From the NCBI RefSeq assembly GCF_016862315.1, contig NZ_BOMS01000018.1, positions 1 to 64,000 of the forward strand: DNA of 64,000 nt. Direction: 5' to 3'. The stretch comes from Actinoplanes palleronii (lineage in GTDB: Bacteria; Actinomycetota; Actinomycetes; Mycobacteriales; Micromonosporaceae). Each line of letters begins with the position of its first letter. The first letter of the stretch is position 1. The notes under the pieces were generated by a model that was not told where the DNA came from, made no database searches, and saw nothing but the letters and a program-made list of their open reading frames with translations. The position numbers and the translations under genes were made by a program. Positions 25,468 to 33,370 of the stretch are shown here, piece after piece.

Positions 25468-25522
25468 CGGCTGGTTCTCAGGGGTGCCTCCGGCACTCTG
25501 AGACACCCCTGCGGGCCAGCCG
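25468..25522. repeat. 55-bp imperfect palindrome, copy B
   Basis: CGGCTGG, then GGGGTGCCTC-N9-GAGACACCCC, then GCCAGCCG. It lies 78 bp from copy A and differs from copy D mainly in the loop and the short spacers. Confidence 0.85.
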
Positions 25523-25578
25523 GGATCGTGGGGCGCGCGGCGGTCCGGACTGGGGCGGGTGTGGCGGAGCTGCCGGGG

Positions 25579-26718
25579 CTAGGCGGTCAGGCCGGTGTCG
25601 GGGGGTTGGTCCTGCCAGTCGAGTTCGCCGGCACGGGAGGCCAGCAGGCGGCGGTAGGAGTCCAGGCGGCGGCGGTCGGCGTGGCCGGCGTTCACCCAGG
25701 CGTCCAGGTGGCAGTCGGCGTCGGCCGCGGTGTGACCGCAGTTCGGCTGGTCGTCCAGGGTGCCCTCGACCAGGTCGGGGAAGCCGTGCAGCAGGCTCTC
25801 GGCGCTGACGTGGGCCAGGCCGAAGCTCCGGATGCCCGGGGTGTCGACGATCCAGCCCGGGTCCTTGCGGGACTTGCCGACGACGGGCAGCCGCAGGGCC
25901 ACCGCGCTCGTCGACGTGTGCCGGCCCTTGCCGATCGCGCTGACCACGCCGACCGCGCGCAACGCGTCCGGCACCAGGCGGTTGACCAGCGTCGACTTGC
26001 CCACCCCGGAGTGGCCGACCATGACCGAGATCCGGCCGGCCAGCGTGTCGCGCACCTCGGCCAGGTCGCTGCCCGGGCGGACCAGCACGTGCCGCAGGTC
26101 GAGCTCGGCGTAGTAGTCGAGCACCTGCTCCGGACCGGCCAGGTCGGCCTTGGTCAGGCAGAGCAACGGCTCGATGCCGGCGTCGTACGCCGCCACCAGG
26201 CACCTGTCGATGAACCCGGTGCGCGGCGGCGGGTCGGACAGCGCGCTGACGATGACCAGCTGGTCGGCGTTCGCGACGACCACCCGCTCGAGGCGGCCCT
26301 CGGGGGTGGTGTCGTCGTCGTCCGCGGTCCGGCGCAGCACCGAGGTGCGTTCGCTGATCCGGACGATGCGGGCCAGCGCGCCGTCCGCCCCGGAGACGTC
26401 ACCGACCAGCCGCACCCGGTCGCCCACCACCACCGACTTGCGGCCCAGCTCGCGGGCGCGCATCGCGGTGATCAGCTCGGTGCCGGCGTCGTCGTCCTCG
26501 CGGACACAGCCGTACCGGCCGCGGTCGACAGTGATCACGAGCCCGTCGATCGCGTCGTCGTGCTTGGGCCGCGTCCGGGTACGCGGGCGGGACGACCGCC
26601 CCGGACGGATCCGGACATCGTCCTCGTCGTACTCCCGCTTTCGGCCTGGCAGGGTCAGCTCCTCGCCGCGAGTCCCGCCCAGAGTTCGGGGAACTCGGGC
26701 AACGTCTTCGAGGTACAA
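25579..26718 (-). CDS. rsgA: Ribosome small subunit maturation GTPase RsgA
   Basis: A circularly permuted GTPase for late 30S subunit assembly. Order of motifs: OB-fold N domain, G4 (LTKADL) before the P-loop (GHSGVGKST), then DTPGI, and a C-terminal zinc finger CGHTAADADCHLD. The start is uncertain: the only standard start codon in frame is TTG at 26718, 64 bp inside aroA, giving 379 residues. The conserved N terminus by homology (KREYDEDDVRIRPG) begins about 22 residues later, next to CTG codons at 26658 and 26652, the latter 6 bases after GAGGAG. Probably co-transcribed with aroA. Confidence 0.9.
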   Translation of the reverse strand: MYLEDVARVPRTLGGTRGEELTLPGRKREYDEDDVRIRPGRSSRPRTRTRPKHDDAIDGLVITVDRGRYGCVREDDDAGTELITAMRARELGRKSVVVGDRVRLVGDVSGADGALARIVRISERTSVLRRTADDDDTTPEGRLERVVVANADQLVIVSALSDPPPRTGFIDRCLVAAYDAGIEPLLCLTKADLAGPEQVLDYYAELDLRHVLVRPGSDLAEVRDTLAGRISVMVGHSGVGKSTLVNRLVPDALRAVGVVSAIGKGRHTSTSAVALRLPVVGKSRKDPGWIVDTPGIRSFGLAHVSAESLLHGFPDLVEGTLDDQPNCGHTAADADCHLDAWVNAGHADRRRLDSYRRLLASRAGELDWQDQPPDTGLTA

Positions 26719-27938
26719 CCTACGTCGGTGACCTGAACACCCTGCACGGCGAGTCCGATAACCGCGGCGGCGTGTGCCATCCGGTGGTCCGCGTACGTCT
26801 CGAAGGACGCCCCGCGCAGCGGCCGCGGCTCGATCCGCAGCCCGTCCGGGAACTCGGTGATCCCGGCGCCCAGCGTGGTCAGCTCGGCGGCCAGCGCGGC
26901 GATCCGGTCGGTCTCGTGGCCCCGGATGTGCTCGACCCCGCGCAGCTCGGACGGCCCGTCGGCGAGTGCCGCGAGCGCCGCGAGGACCGGGGTCATCTCG
27001 CTCACCTCGGAGAGGTCGGCGGTGATCCCGCGCAGCGTGCCGGTGCCGCGCACGGTCAGCCCGTCGCCCGTCCGGGTGACCTCGGCGCCCAGCTCGGTGA
27101 GCAGCGCGGAGAGCTGCTCGACCGGCTGCCAGCTCGCCTCGGGCCAGCCGGCCAGGGTGACCGCGCCGCCGGTGACCATCGCGGCGGCGAAGAACGGCAG
27201 CGCGCCGGAGAGGTCCGGTTCGATGGTCCAGGTGCGGCCGCGCAGCGGGCCGGGTTCGACCACCCAGGTGTCCGGGACGCTCTCGTCGACGACGGCGCCG
27301 GCCGCCCGCAGCATGTGCGTGGTCATCCGCAGGTGCGGCGCGGACGGCACCGGCGGGCCCTGGTGCCGCAGGGTCAGGCCCTTGGTGAACCGGGCCGCGG
27401 AGAGCAGCAGGCCGGAGACGAACTGGCTGGAGCCGGACGCGTCGACCACCGCCTCGCCGCCCTCGATCAGGCCGGCGCCGTGCACGGTCAGCGGCAGCCC
27501 GTCGGACGCGGAGGCCTCGATGGTGACGCCGAGCGAGCGCAGCGTCTCGATGATCGGGCGCAGCGGCCGGTTGCGCGCGTGCGGGTCGCCGTCGAACTCG
27601 ACCGGCCCGTCGACCAGGCCGGCCAGCGGCGGCAGGAACCGCATGATGGTGCCGGCCAGGCCGACGTCGACGGTGGCCGGTCCGCGCAGCGGGCCCGGCT
27701 CGACCCGCCAGCGGTCGTCGTCGGAGGTGTCCACGGCGACGCCGATGGCGCGCAGGGCGGCGGCCATCAGGGTGGTGTCCCGGGCCCGCAACGGCGCCTC
27801 GATCACCGAGGGGCCGTCGGCCAGCGCGGCGAGCACCAGCGCGCGGGCGGTCATCGATTTCGAGCCGGGCAGGCGCACGGTCGCCGTGACCGGGCCGGCG
27901 GCGGACGGGGCGAGCCAGGGGCGGAGTTCAGCGGGCAT
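26655..27938 (-). CDS. aroA: 3-phosphoshikimate 1-carboxyvinyltransferase (EPSP synthase)
   Basis: A 427-residue shikimate pathway enzyme joining phosphoenolpyruvate to shikimate-3-phosphate. Family motifs: LPGSKSMTARALVLAALA near the N terminus, GLAGTIMRFLPPLAGL, DASGSSQFVSGLLLSAA, EPDLSGALPFFAAA and the C-terminal ETYADHRMAHAAAVIGLA. The ATG at 27938 is chosen (MPAELRPW); ATG at 27947 is an alternative. The gene overlaps rsgA downstream and is divergent from the SRAP gene. The aroA-rsgA pairing is common in actinobacteria. Confidence 0.95.
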   Translation of the reverse strand: MPAELRPWLAPSAAGPVTATVRLPGSKSMTARALVLAALADGPSVIEAPLRARDTTLMAAALRAIGVAVDTSDDDRWRVEPGPLRGPATVDVGLAGTIMRFLPPLAGLVDGPVEFDGDPHARNRPLRPIIETLRSLGVTIEASASDGLPLTVHGAGLIEGGEAVVDASGSSQFVSGLLLSAARFTKGLTLRHQGPPVPSAPHLRMTTHMLRAAGAVVDESVPDTWVVEPGPLRGRTWTIEPDLSGALPFFAAAMVTGGAVTLAGWPEASWQPVEQLSALLTELGAEVTRTGDGLTVRGTGTLRGITADLSEVSEMTPVLAALAALADGPSELRGVEHIRGHETDRIAALAAELTTLGAGITEFPDGLRIEPRPLRGASFETYADHRMAHAAAVIGLAVQGVQVTDVGCTSKTLPEFPELWAGLAARS

Positions 27939-28130
27939 GGTCGCCATTCTGCCGGTGGCCGCCGCCATTCCGGCCGCGCGTTCCCGGCTCCCGGGACGGT
28001 GCGTCGCTGCGAATTCCACCGTACGAGCCGTTCCGGCCGACTGATTCCCGTTCTGTGCTCGTTCCGACGTGGCCTTTTCCTCGGCGTTCCGCGCCCCCTG
28101 CCACCGTTTCCGTTGGCGTACGCTGCACCC

Positions 28131-28808
28131 ATGTGCGGGCGGTACGCGACCACGCGGAGCAACGCGGATCTCAGCCAGTTCTTCGAAGCGGCCGACGTCG
28201 CCGGGGACTTGTCGCCGAGCTGGAACGTCGCGCCCACCGATCCGGTCCCGCTGATCCGCGAGTCGCGCACGCACGCCGCCCGGGTGCTCGACACGGCACG
28301 CTGGGGGCTGGTCCCGCCGTGGGCCGCCGACCTGCGCCAGGGCGCCCGGATGATCAATGCGCGGGCCGAGACGGTGGCCGGCCTGAAGACGTTCGCGCCG
28401 TCCTTCGCCCGTCGTCGCTGCCTGATCCCGGCGGACGGCTGGTTCGAGTGGGTCCGCAACGGCAAACAGAAGCAGCCGTACTACATGACCTCGGCCGATG
28501 GCTCCCCGCTGGCGTTCGCCGGGATCTGGTCGGCCTGGGGGCCGGAGTCCCTGCTCACCTGCAGTGTGATCACCACGGCGGCGCTCGGTGACCTGACCCG
28601 GGTGCACGACCGGATGCCGCTGATCCTGTCGGCCGACCGCTGGGCCGGCTGGCTGGCCGGCGGTGGTGATCCGGAGTCGCTGCTGCGCCCGCCGGCCGAG
28701 GCGGTGTTGGCCGCGATCGAGGTGCGCCCGGTCGGTCAGGCGGTGGGTTATGTCCGCAACAACGGTCCGGAGTTGCTGGCACCGGTGGCCGAGGTAACGC
28801 TTTTCTGA
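28131..28808 (+). CDS. SRAP domain protein (YedK/HMCES family)
   Basis: A 225-residue protein that, in this family, covalently caps abasic sites in single-stranded DNA through Cys2. The N terminus MCGRYATT leaves Cys2 exposed after Met removal. Other conserved elements are WNVAPT, RWGLVPPWA, NARAETV, RRCLIPADGWFEW (catalytic Glu) and TRVHDRMPLIL (active-site His). The length is typical. ATG at 28131 is the only start that puts Cys at position 2, so it is secure. Divergent from aroA. Confidence 0.95.
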   Translation: MCGRYATTRSNADLSQFFEAADVAGDLSPSWNVAPTDPVPLIRESRTHAARVLDTARWGLVPPWAADLRQGARMINARAETVAGLKTFAPSFARRRCLIPADGWFEWVRNGKQKQPYYMTSADGSPLAFAGIWSAWGPESLLTCSVITTAALGDLTRVHDRMPLILSADRWAGWLAGGGDPESLLRPPAEAVLAAIEVRPVGQAVGYVRNNGPELLAPVAEVTLF

Positions 28809-28901
28809 ACAGCAGGAGATCAACGAAGTTCTTTGTCGGTTTATGCACTGATTCCAAACTGAGAACTTTGTTTCAACATAGATCACCCCCTTGTTCTGAT
28901 C

Positions 28902-28919
28902 TTGTACGGTGCGGTACAA
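28902..28919. promoter_or_regulatory. Inverted repeat upstream of whiB-like gene
   Basis: TTGTAC and GTACAA are perfect 6-bp arms around a 6-base spacer in an AT-richer stretch (28820-28920) about 80 bp ahead of the WhiB gene. It could be an operator. A shorter TGTAC-CC-GTACA repeat at 40510-40521 lies upstream of the WhiB1 gene. Confidence 0.4.
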
Positions 28920-29000
28920 ACCAGCGCCGGAGTGGTGCCGCTCCGCAAGGTGCGGGAACGGCGGCCACAGCATTACCGGTCCCACGGGGGAGGTGGGCTG

Positions 29001-29399
29001 ATGACACGAGCACGCATGCCGCGTCCGCACGAGGTGGCTATCGCGCGGCGCGACCCGCGGTTGCTCGACGCAATTGCGCAACGCCGGACAGATGAGGCCT
29101 GGCGGACCCGAGGGTCCTGTCGCACCGTCGATCCGGAGACGTTCTTTCCAGCTCCGAACGAACCGTCCGGCGGGGCCATCGCGCTCTGCGGGACCTGTCC
29201 GGTGCAGGGCCCATGCCTGGCCTGGGCGCTGCAGGTGGGCGACTGCCACGGAGTCTGGGGTGGCACCACGCCACGGGAACGACGCGCCATGTTGGTGGCC
29301 TGGCGCGAGCGCGTCCAGCCCGACGGCGAGCCGGTCGAGGACGAACCGGCCGACGAGGAGGACCGGAGATTCCTGACGCTGATCCCGGTGAGCCGCTGA
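29001..29399 (+). CDS. WhiB-family iron-sulfur transcriptional regulator (Wbl protein)
   Basis: A 132-residue Wbl protein. Four cysteines Cys40 (GSCRTVD), Cys63, Cys66 and Cys72 (CGTCPVQGPC) should bind a [4Fe-4S] cluster, followed by the G[VI]WGG turn (GVWGGTTPRERR). The Cys40-Cys63 gap is about 7 residues shorter than in WhiB1, and an extra Cys82 precedes the turn. The acidic C-terminal tail (EPADEEDRRF) replaces the basic tail of WhiB1, so this is a different subgroup. ATG at 29001 follows GGAGGTGGG, making it the best start. The regulon is unknown. Confidence 0.9.
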   Translation: MTRARMPRPHEVAIARRDPRLLDAIAQRRTDEAWRTRGSCRTVDPETFFPAPNEPSGGAIALCGTCPVQGPCLAWALQVGDCHGVWGGTTPRERRAMLVAWRERVQPDGEPVEDEPADEEDRRFLTLIPVSR

Positions 29400-29437
29400 G
29401 CTCGAACGGGTCGCGCCGAGGAGAACGCTGATAGAAA

Positions 29438-29458
29438 CGGAGCTTGTGTCAAGCTCCG
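29438..29458 (+). promoter_or_regulatory. Perfect 9-bp hairpin over a start codon
   Basis: CGGAGCTTG (29438-29446) and CAAGCTCCG (29450-29458) pair around TGT. The GTG start (29446-29448) of the hydrolase and its GGAG are inside the structure. It might instead end the whiB transcript, but no T-run follows. Confidence 0.5.
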
Positions 29459-30060
29459 AGAAGACCGTCGAGACCCCGCGCGGGCCGGCCCGTGTCCGGG
29501 TCACCGAACCGGCCGGCCCCGCACACAGTCAGCTGTTCCTCGGCCACGGTGCCGGGGGTGGGGTCGACGCGCCGGATCTGACCGCCGTGCACGACGCCGC
29601 GGTGGCCGCCGGGGTGCGGGTGCTCCTGGTGACCCAGCCGTACCGGGTGGCCGGTCGGCGGGCGCCGGCTCCGGCCGGGCACCTGGACGAGGCGTGGACC
29701 GCCGTCGTGCGGGCGATGGTCGTACCCCATCTGCCGTTGATCGTGGGCGGGCGGTCCAGCGGCGCGCGTGTCGCGTCGCGGACCGCGACCCTGCTGGACG
29801 CCGCGGGGGTGCTGGCCCTGGCCTTCCCGCTGCACCCGCCGGGCAAGCCGGAGAAGAGCCGGGCCGGTGAGCTGGACGCCGCGGTGCCGACGTGTGTGGT
29901 GAACGGGGACCGAGATCCGTTCGGGGTGCCCGAGGCCGGCGGCGCGGTCGAGGTGATCACGCGGCCGGGCGCGGTGCACGACCTGCGCAAGGATCTGCCC
30001 GGCACGGTCCGGCTGGTGATCGAGTGGCTTACGCGACACCGCTGGGCGGCGGAATTCTGA
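29446..30060 (+). CDS. Alpha/beta-hydrolase of the KANL3/Tex30 type
   Basis: A 204-residue small hydrolase. Strand and turn motifs are FLGHGAGGGVDAPDL near the N terminus, VGGRSSGARVA (nucleophile elbow with Ser), then VVNGDRDPFG (acid) and GAVHDL (His), so the triad appears intact. The substrate is unknown. The GTG at 29446 has GGAG only 3 bases away and sits in a hairpin, so the start is not certain. The stop codon overlaps the SigR promoter of the next gene, placing sigR expression partly within this gene's 3' end. Confidence 0.8.
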   Translation: MSSSEKTVETPRGPARVRVTEPAGPAHSQLFLGHGAGGGVDAPDLTAVHDAAVAAGVRVLLVTQPYRVAGRRAPAPAGHLDEAWTAVVRAMVVPHLPLIVGGRSSGARVASRTATLLDAAGVLALAFPLHPPGKPEKSRAGELDAAVPTCVVNGDRDPFGVPEAGGAVEVITRPGAVHDLRKDLPGTVRLVIEWLTRHRWAAEF

Positions 30061-30076
30061 CCCCGGTACCGGCGTT
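30051..30076 (+). promoter_or_regulatory. SigR-type promoter, exact GGAAT-N18-GTT
   Basis: GGAAT at 30051-30055, an 18-base spacer, then GTT at 30074-30076. This matches the established sigma-R consensus of Streptomyces coelicolor. Transcription should start near 30083, about 30 bases before the GTG (30115) that has GGAAGGGG 8 bases upstream. The element implies positive autoregulation of sigR. Confidence 0.85.
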
Positions 30077-30114
30077 ACAGACCGCGGAGACTTTCGTGGG
30101 AAGGGGATCGTCAA

Positions 30115-30915
30115 GTGCGTGCCGGTACCGAGCGCGTGAAGACCGAGCACCGGGGGACGACCACCCGGGTGCGGGACCTGTTGGACTCCCCGGAGTGGCC
30201 CGCGGTCGAATCGCCGCCCGTCGCCTCACTGGTGAGCGTGAGCACACCGGTTTTCGAAGGCGTGAGTGGGGCACTACCCGTATCCTCGGCGGGGCGGTCG
30301 AGGGGAGAGTCCAGGGTGGCCCAGAAAGAACGGACCGACGAGCGTCGGGAACGCTTCGAGCGTGACGCGCTGCCGTTCGTCGATCAGTTGTACGCCGCCG
30401 GCCTGCGGATGACACGTAACCCGGCCGACGCTGAGGACCTGGTGCAGGAGACGTTCCTCAAGGCGTTCTCCGCGTTCCACCAGTTCGAGCAGGGCACGAA
30501 CCTGAAGGCCTGGCTGTACCGGATCCTGACGAACACCTACATCAACTCGTACCGGAAGAAGCAGCGCCAGCCGCTGCAGTCACCGACCGAGGAGATCACC
30601 GACTGGCAGCTCGCCTCCAGTGAGTCGCACACCTCGTCGGGCCTGCGCTCGGCCGAGACCGAGGCGCTGGACCGGCTCCCGGACAGTGACATCAAGGAAG
30701 CGCTGCAGTCCCTGCCGGAAGACTTCCGGCTCGCCGTCTACCTCGCCGATGTCGAGGGTTTCTCGTACAAGGAGATCGCCGACATCATGGGCACGCCGAT
30801 CGGCACCGTCATGTCGCGGCTGCACCGCGGCCGTCGCAACCTGCGCAAACTGCTCGAGCAGTACGCCGTCGGCCGGGGTATCACCCGGACCGCCGCCGAG
30901 CCGCAGGAGGCGTGA
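30115..30915 (+). CDS. sigR: ECF sigma factor SigR/SigH (thiol-oxidative stress)
   Basis: A group IV sigma factor for disulfide stress. Region 2 is at about residues 85-150 ([34 protein letters not shown]) and region 4 at about 200-250 ([37 protein letters not shown]). The paired anti-sigma gene follows with a four-base overlap region. Two starts are supported: GTG 30115 (266 residues, GGAAGGGG) and GTG 30316 (199 residues, GAGGGGAGAG). In S. coelicolor a long unstable isoform arises from the autoregulated promoter, and the same layout is seen here: the 67-residue extension is unrelated to sigma regions. Confidence 0.93.
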   Translation: MRAGTERVKTEHRGTTTRVRDLLDSPEWPAVESPPVASLVSVSTPVFEGVSGALPVSSAGRSRGESRVAQKERTDERRERFERDALPFVDQLYAAGLRMTRNPADAEDLVQETFLKAFSAFHQFEQGTNLKAWLYRILTNTYINSYRKKQRQPLQSPTEEITDWQLASSESHTSSGLRSAETEALDRLPDSDIKEALQSLPEDFRLAVYLADVEGFSYKEIADIMGTPIGTVMSRLHRGRRNLRKLLEQYAVGRGITRTAAEPQEA

Positions 30916-30920
30916 CGCGG

Positions 30921-31196
30921 ATGTCGGGCGACGAGATCGACCACGAGACGACGGATTGCACGATCGCGCTCAGCGAGGTGTACCTCTACCTCGACCTGGA
31001 GTGCAGCGAGGACCGGCGGCAGCTGATCCAGAAGCACCTGGACGAGTGCTCCGGCTGCATGCGCGAGTTCGGCATCGAGATCGAGGTGAAGGCCCTGGTC
31101 GGGCGCTGCTGCGGCGAGGAGCGGGCGCCGGCCGAGCTGCGCGAGCGGCTGCGGCACAAGCTCGGTCAGCTGGAGACCCGCGAGCACCAGGCATAA
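30921..31196 (+). CDS. rsrA: Zinc-binding redox anti-sigma factor RsrA/RshA
   Basis: A 91-residue anti-sigma factor that holds SigR inactive until its cysteines are oxidised. The ZAS signature is present: His-x3-Cys-x2-Cys (HLDECSGC), with an upstream Cys (TTDCTIAL) and a downstream vicinal pair (GRCCGEE), all as in RsrA. ATG at 30921 is preferred over GTG 30912 because GGAGG at 30906-30910 would otherwise touch the start codon. It is coupled to sigR and ends just before a strong terminator. Confidence 0.92.
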   Translation: MSGDEIDHETTDCTIALSEVYLYLDLECSEDRRQLIQKHLDECSGCMREFGIEIEVKALVGRCCGEERAPAELRERLRHKLGQLETREHQA

Positions 31197-31204
31197 CCGC
31201 GTAC

Positions 31205-31243
31205 GAAGAGGGCCGGCAGATGTGACATCTGCCGGCCCTCTTC
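31205..31243. terminator. 18-bp perfect hairpin terminator between rsrA and bL37
   Basis: GAAGAGGGCCGGCAGATG (31205-31222) and its exact complement (31226-31243) surround a TGA loop. It sits 8 bases after the rsrA stop and 6 bases after the convergent bL37 stop, so it probably serves both transcripts. Confidence 0.9.
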
Positions 31244-31249
31244 GCGTCT

Positions 31250-31324
31250 TCAGCTGTTGGGACGCTTACCGTGGTTCGCGCCGCTCTTCTTACGGGCCTT
31301 CTTCTTGCGAGCCTTCTTGGCCAT
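31250..31324 (-). CDS. 50S ribosomal protein bL37 (24 residues)
   Basis: A 24-residue, extremely basic protein: MAKKARKKKARKKSG, then ANHGKRPNS. The C-terminal NHGKRPN is the conserved end of the actinobacterial ribosomal protein bL37 described in mycobacterial ribosomes. An AAGGAGG Shine-Dalgarno lies 5 bases before the ATG, which supports strong expression. It is encoded convergently with rsrA and divergently from the biotinyl carrier gene. Confidence 0.93.
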   Translation of the reverse strand: MAKKARKKKARKKSGANHGKRPNS

Positions 31325-31457
31325 AAGGGCCTCCTTCCTCACGCTTGCTCAGTCGCCGATCGTAGTCGGAACATCTCCGCGCCCGGGACTCACCCGTGGG
31401 TGATCCGTGATTTGATGACGTTCCCTACAAGGGTGCGACAAGGGAGGGCGATCCAGC

Positions 31458-31673
31458 ATGGCCGAGGAGATCCGGGCCGAGATGGTGGCCAACGTATGGA
31501 AGATCGTGGCCGGCGTCGGTGACACCGTCGCCGAGGGCGACACGCTGGTGATCCTGGAGTCCATGAAGATGGAGATCCCGGTGCTGGCCGAGTCGGACGG
31601 GACGCTCGACCAGCTGGCCGTCCACGAGGGCGACGTCGTCCAGGAGGGCGACCTGATCGCCGTCATCGGCTGA
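31458..31673 (+). CDS. Biotinyl/lipoyl attachment-domain carrier protein (TB7.3-like)
   Basis: A 71-residue single-domain carrier. The ESMKMEIPV loop contains the lysine that biotin ligase modifies (MKM is the biotin-type motif), and GDTVAEGDTLVILE and GDVVQEGDLIAVI are the flanking symmetrical strands. It is probably the biotin carrier of an acyl-CoA carboxylase, or a stand-alone biotinylated protein like M. tuberculosis TB7.3, which also lies beside the sigH-rshA pair. ATG at 31458 has AGGGAGGGCGA upstream. A lipoyl role is less likely given MKM. Confidence 0.92.
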   Translation: MAEEIRAEMVANVWKIVAGVGDTVAEGDTLVILESMKMEIPVLAESDGTLDQLAVHEGDVVQEGDLIAVIG

Positions 31674-31688
31674 CGTCCTCACCCGCTT

Positions 31689-33251
31689 CTACTTGCGGAG
31701 CCAGCGCAGCAGGTAGGACCGGCGGCGCTGGCGCGGGACCGCCGGCACCCGGATCGTGGCCGCGGCCAGCTCCCGGGTGGACCGGTCCAGCTCCGGGGTG
31801 ACCAGGGCCAGCTCGGCGACCGCCCGGGCGTGCGGCCCGCCGGCCACCTCGGTGAACCGCCCGGCCACCACGGCCGCCACGTCCGCGCGCGCGGCCGGAT
31901 CCACCCAGGCGTACGTGACGAGTGCGAACAGGGCCGCCTGGGTGACCCGGTCGACGCCGCCGTCGAGCAGGCCGAGCAGCAGCCGCCGGCGGGCGGAGTC
32001 CAGCCACGGCTCGTCGGTGCCGTGGTGCAGCAGGCCCAGACAGGCCCAGATCTCCGCGGCGCCGGGCTGTTTCGCCCGGGTGACCGACGGGTGGCCGAGC
32101 AGGGCGAGCAACTCCCACGGCTCGACCAGGACCAGGCCGAGCGCCCGGTCGTAGGCGGCCGGCGGGTGCGGCCAGCCGGCTGAGGCGACCCGCAGCAGCC
32201 GGGCCACCGCGTCGTCGGACGGCTCCGCCTCGACCGTCGACCGGCCGGGCCGCAGCCGGGTCAGGCCGACCGGCACACCGCCGAGCCACGCCGCGTTCCG
32301 GCAGCACTCGTCGAGGTCGGTGTGCTCGTGGGTGTCGTCCGGGTGGTCGCGGATGTAGTCGGCCAGCCCGATCAGGTGCGCCACGTCGCCGTCGGCGCGG
32401 TACCGCAGCCGGTGTGCGGTGTGCACCACGCAGTCGAACTTCGGGTCGCGTTCCAGCGCCCGGGCGGTCCAGTCCAGCGCCTCGTCGAGCCGGCCCAGGT
32501 CGGCGAGGGTGGCCGCGACGTCGGCGTACACCGAGAGGTCGTCCGGGTCGTAGAGGACCGCGCGGCGCAGGGCCGCGAGCGCCTCCGGGATGCGGCCGGC
32601 GCTGCGGTACGCGTAACCGAGCCAGATCTCGCCGAGCTTCGACGGCCGGGAGCGGGCGCCGCGCTTGGCCCAGTCGACGGCCAGCCCGGCCTCGCCGAGC
32701 CGGCGGGCCAGCGCCGAGCCGGCACCGAGCAGCATGGCGTGCTCGCCGTGCGCGTCGACGGCGTGCCGGACCACCGTCAGGTAGGGCCGCAGCGGGATCG
32801 CGGTGGCCTCCGGCGCCGGGTCGCCGACCGCGGTGCACAGGCGCATCACGGTGCGGGCCAGTGAATCCGGGTCGATCCGGCCGCCGAGCACCGGGTCGCT
32901 GACCCAGGGGACACCGGCCCAGTCCACGCCGGGGGTGTGCCCGCTGGCCGCGGCGAGCAGGGCCAGCGCGTCCTCCTGACGTCCGGCGGCGGCGAGCAGG
33001 TGGGCGTGCGCCGCCACCCGGCCGGCCGGCGCGTGCGCGTCCAGCGGGAACAGGTCGAGGCCGCCGTGCGAACCGGCGGCCAATCGACTGAGCAGCTCGT
33101 GGATCTCCGGGAGGGTGGGTGCGTGGGCGAGTGCTCCGGCCAGGTGGCGGGCGGCCTGACTCATCTCCCCGCGGTCGAGGGCGGCGCGGGCGAGGGTGAG
33201 GTCGTGGTGGACCTGGGGGTGGGCATCCACGAGTGAAGACAGTACGGGCAC
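31689..33251 (-). CDS. TPR-repeat protein of unknown function
   Basis: A 520-residue soluble protein. Residues about 10-115 and 200-270 read as tetratricopeptide-like helices (ARAALDRGEMSQAARHLAGA, SVYADVAATLADLGRLDEAL, AYRSAGRIPEALAALRRAVL), so it probably binds protein partners. The rest is helical and Ala/Leu/Arg-rich with no enzymatic motif. The C terminus is basic (PRQRRRSYLLRWLRK). Start GTG at 33251; it is divergent from the SIS-domain gene. It is convergent with the biotinyl carrier gene, 15 bp apart. Confidence 0.75.
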   Translation of the reverse strand: MPVLSSLVDAHPQVHHDLTLARAALDRGEMSQAARHLAGALAHAPTLPEIHELLSRLAAGSHGGLDLFPLDAHAPAGRVAAHAHLLAAAGRQEDALALLAAASGHTPGVDWAGVPWVSDPVLGGRIDPDSLARTVMRLCTAVGDPAPEATAIPLRPYLTVVRHAVDAHGEHAMLLGAGSALARRLGEAGLAVDWAKRGARSRPSKLGEIWLGYAYRSAGRIPEALAALRRAVLYDPDDLSVYADVAATLADLGRLDEALDWTARALERDPKFDCVVHTAHRLRYRADGDVAHLIGLADYIRDHPDDTHEHTDLDECCRNAAWLGGVPVGLTRLRPGRSTVEAEPSDDAVARLLRVASAGWPHPPAAYDRALGLVLVEPWELLALLGHPSVTRAKQPGAAEIWACLGLLHHGTDEPWLDSARRRLLLGLLDGGVDRVTQAALFALVTYAWVDPAARADVAAVVAGRFTEVAGGPHARAVAELALVTPELDRSTRELAAATIRVPAVPRQRRRSYLLRWLRK

Positions 33252-33370
33252 CCGGACGATCTGTCAGTCCTCATGTTTGCGCAATAGTGCTCGAAAGATT
33301 GACTTACCAAGCTTTATCTTGCAAGACTGAGCATCTAATGCGCGAGAACTGCTCATCTCGGGAGGATGAC

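Larger units (their letters stand above)
25197..25578. other. Intergenic region carrying two palindromic repeat copies
   Basis: A 382-bp gap between two genes on the same strand. No gene is supported on either strand. It contains two copies of the 55-bp palindromic family (25335-25389 and 25468-25522). Both copies are followed by GATC-containing sequence. The first ~60 bases upstream of the STAS gene presumably hold its promoter, but no consensus was recognised. Confidence 0.7.

Noticed and set aside
33252..33370. A DasR-type operator ahead of the SIS-domain gene
   Set aside because: No ACTGGTCTAGACCA-like sequence; only an isolated CTTGCAAG palindrome is present.
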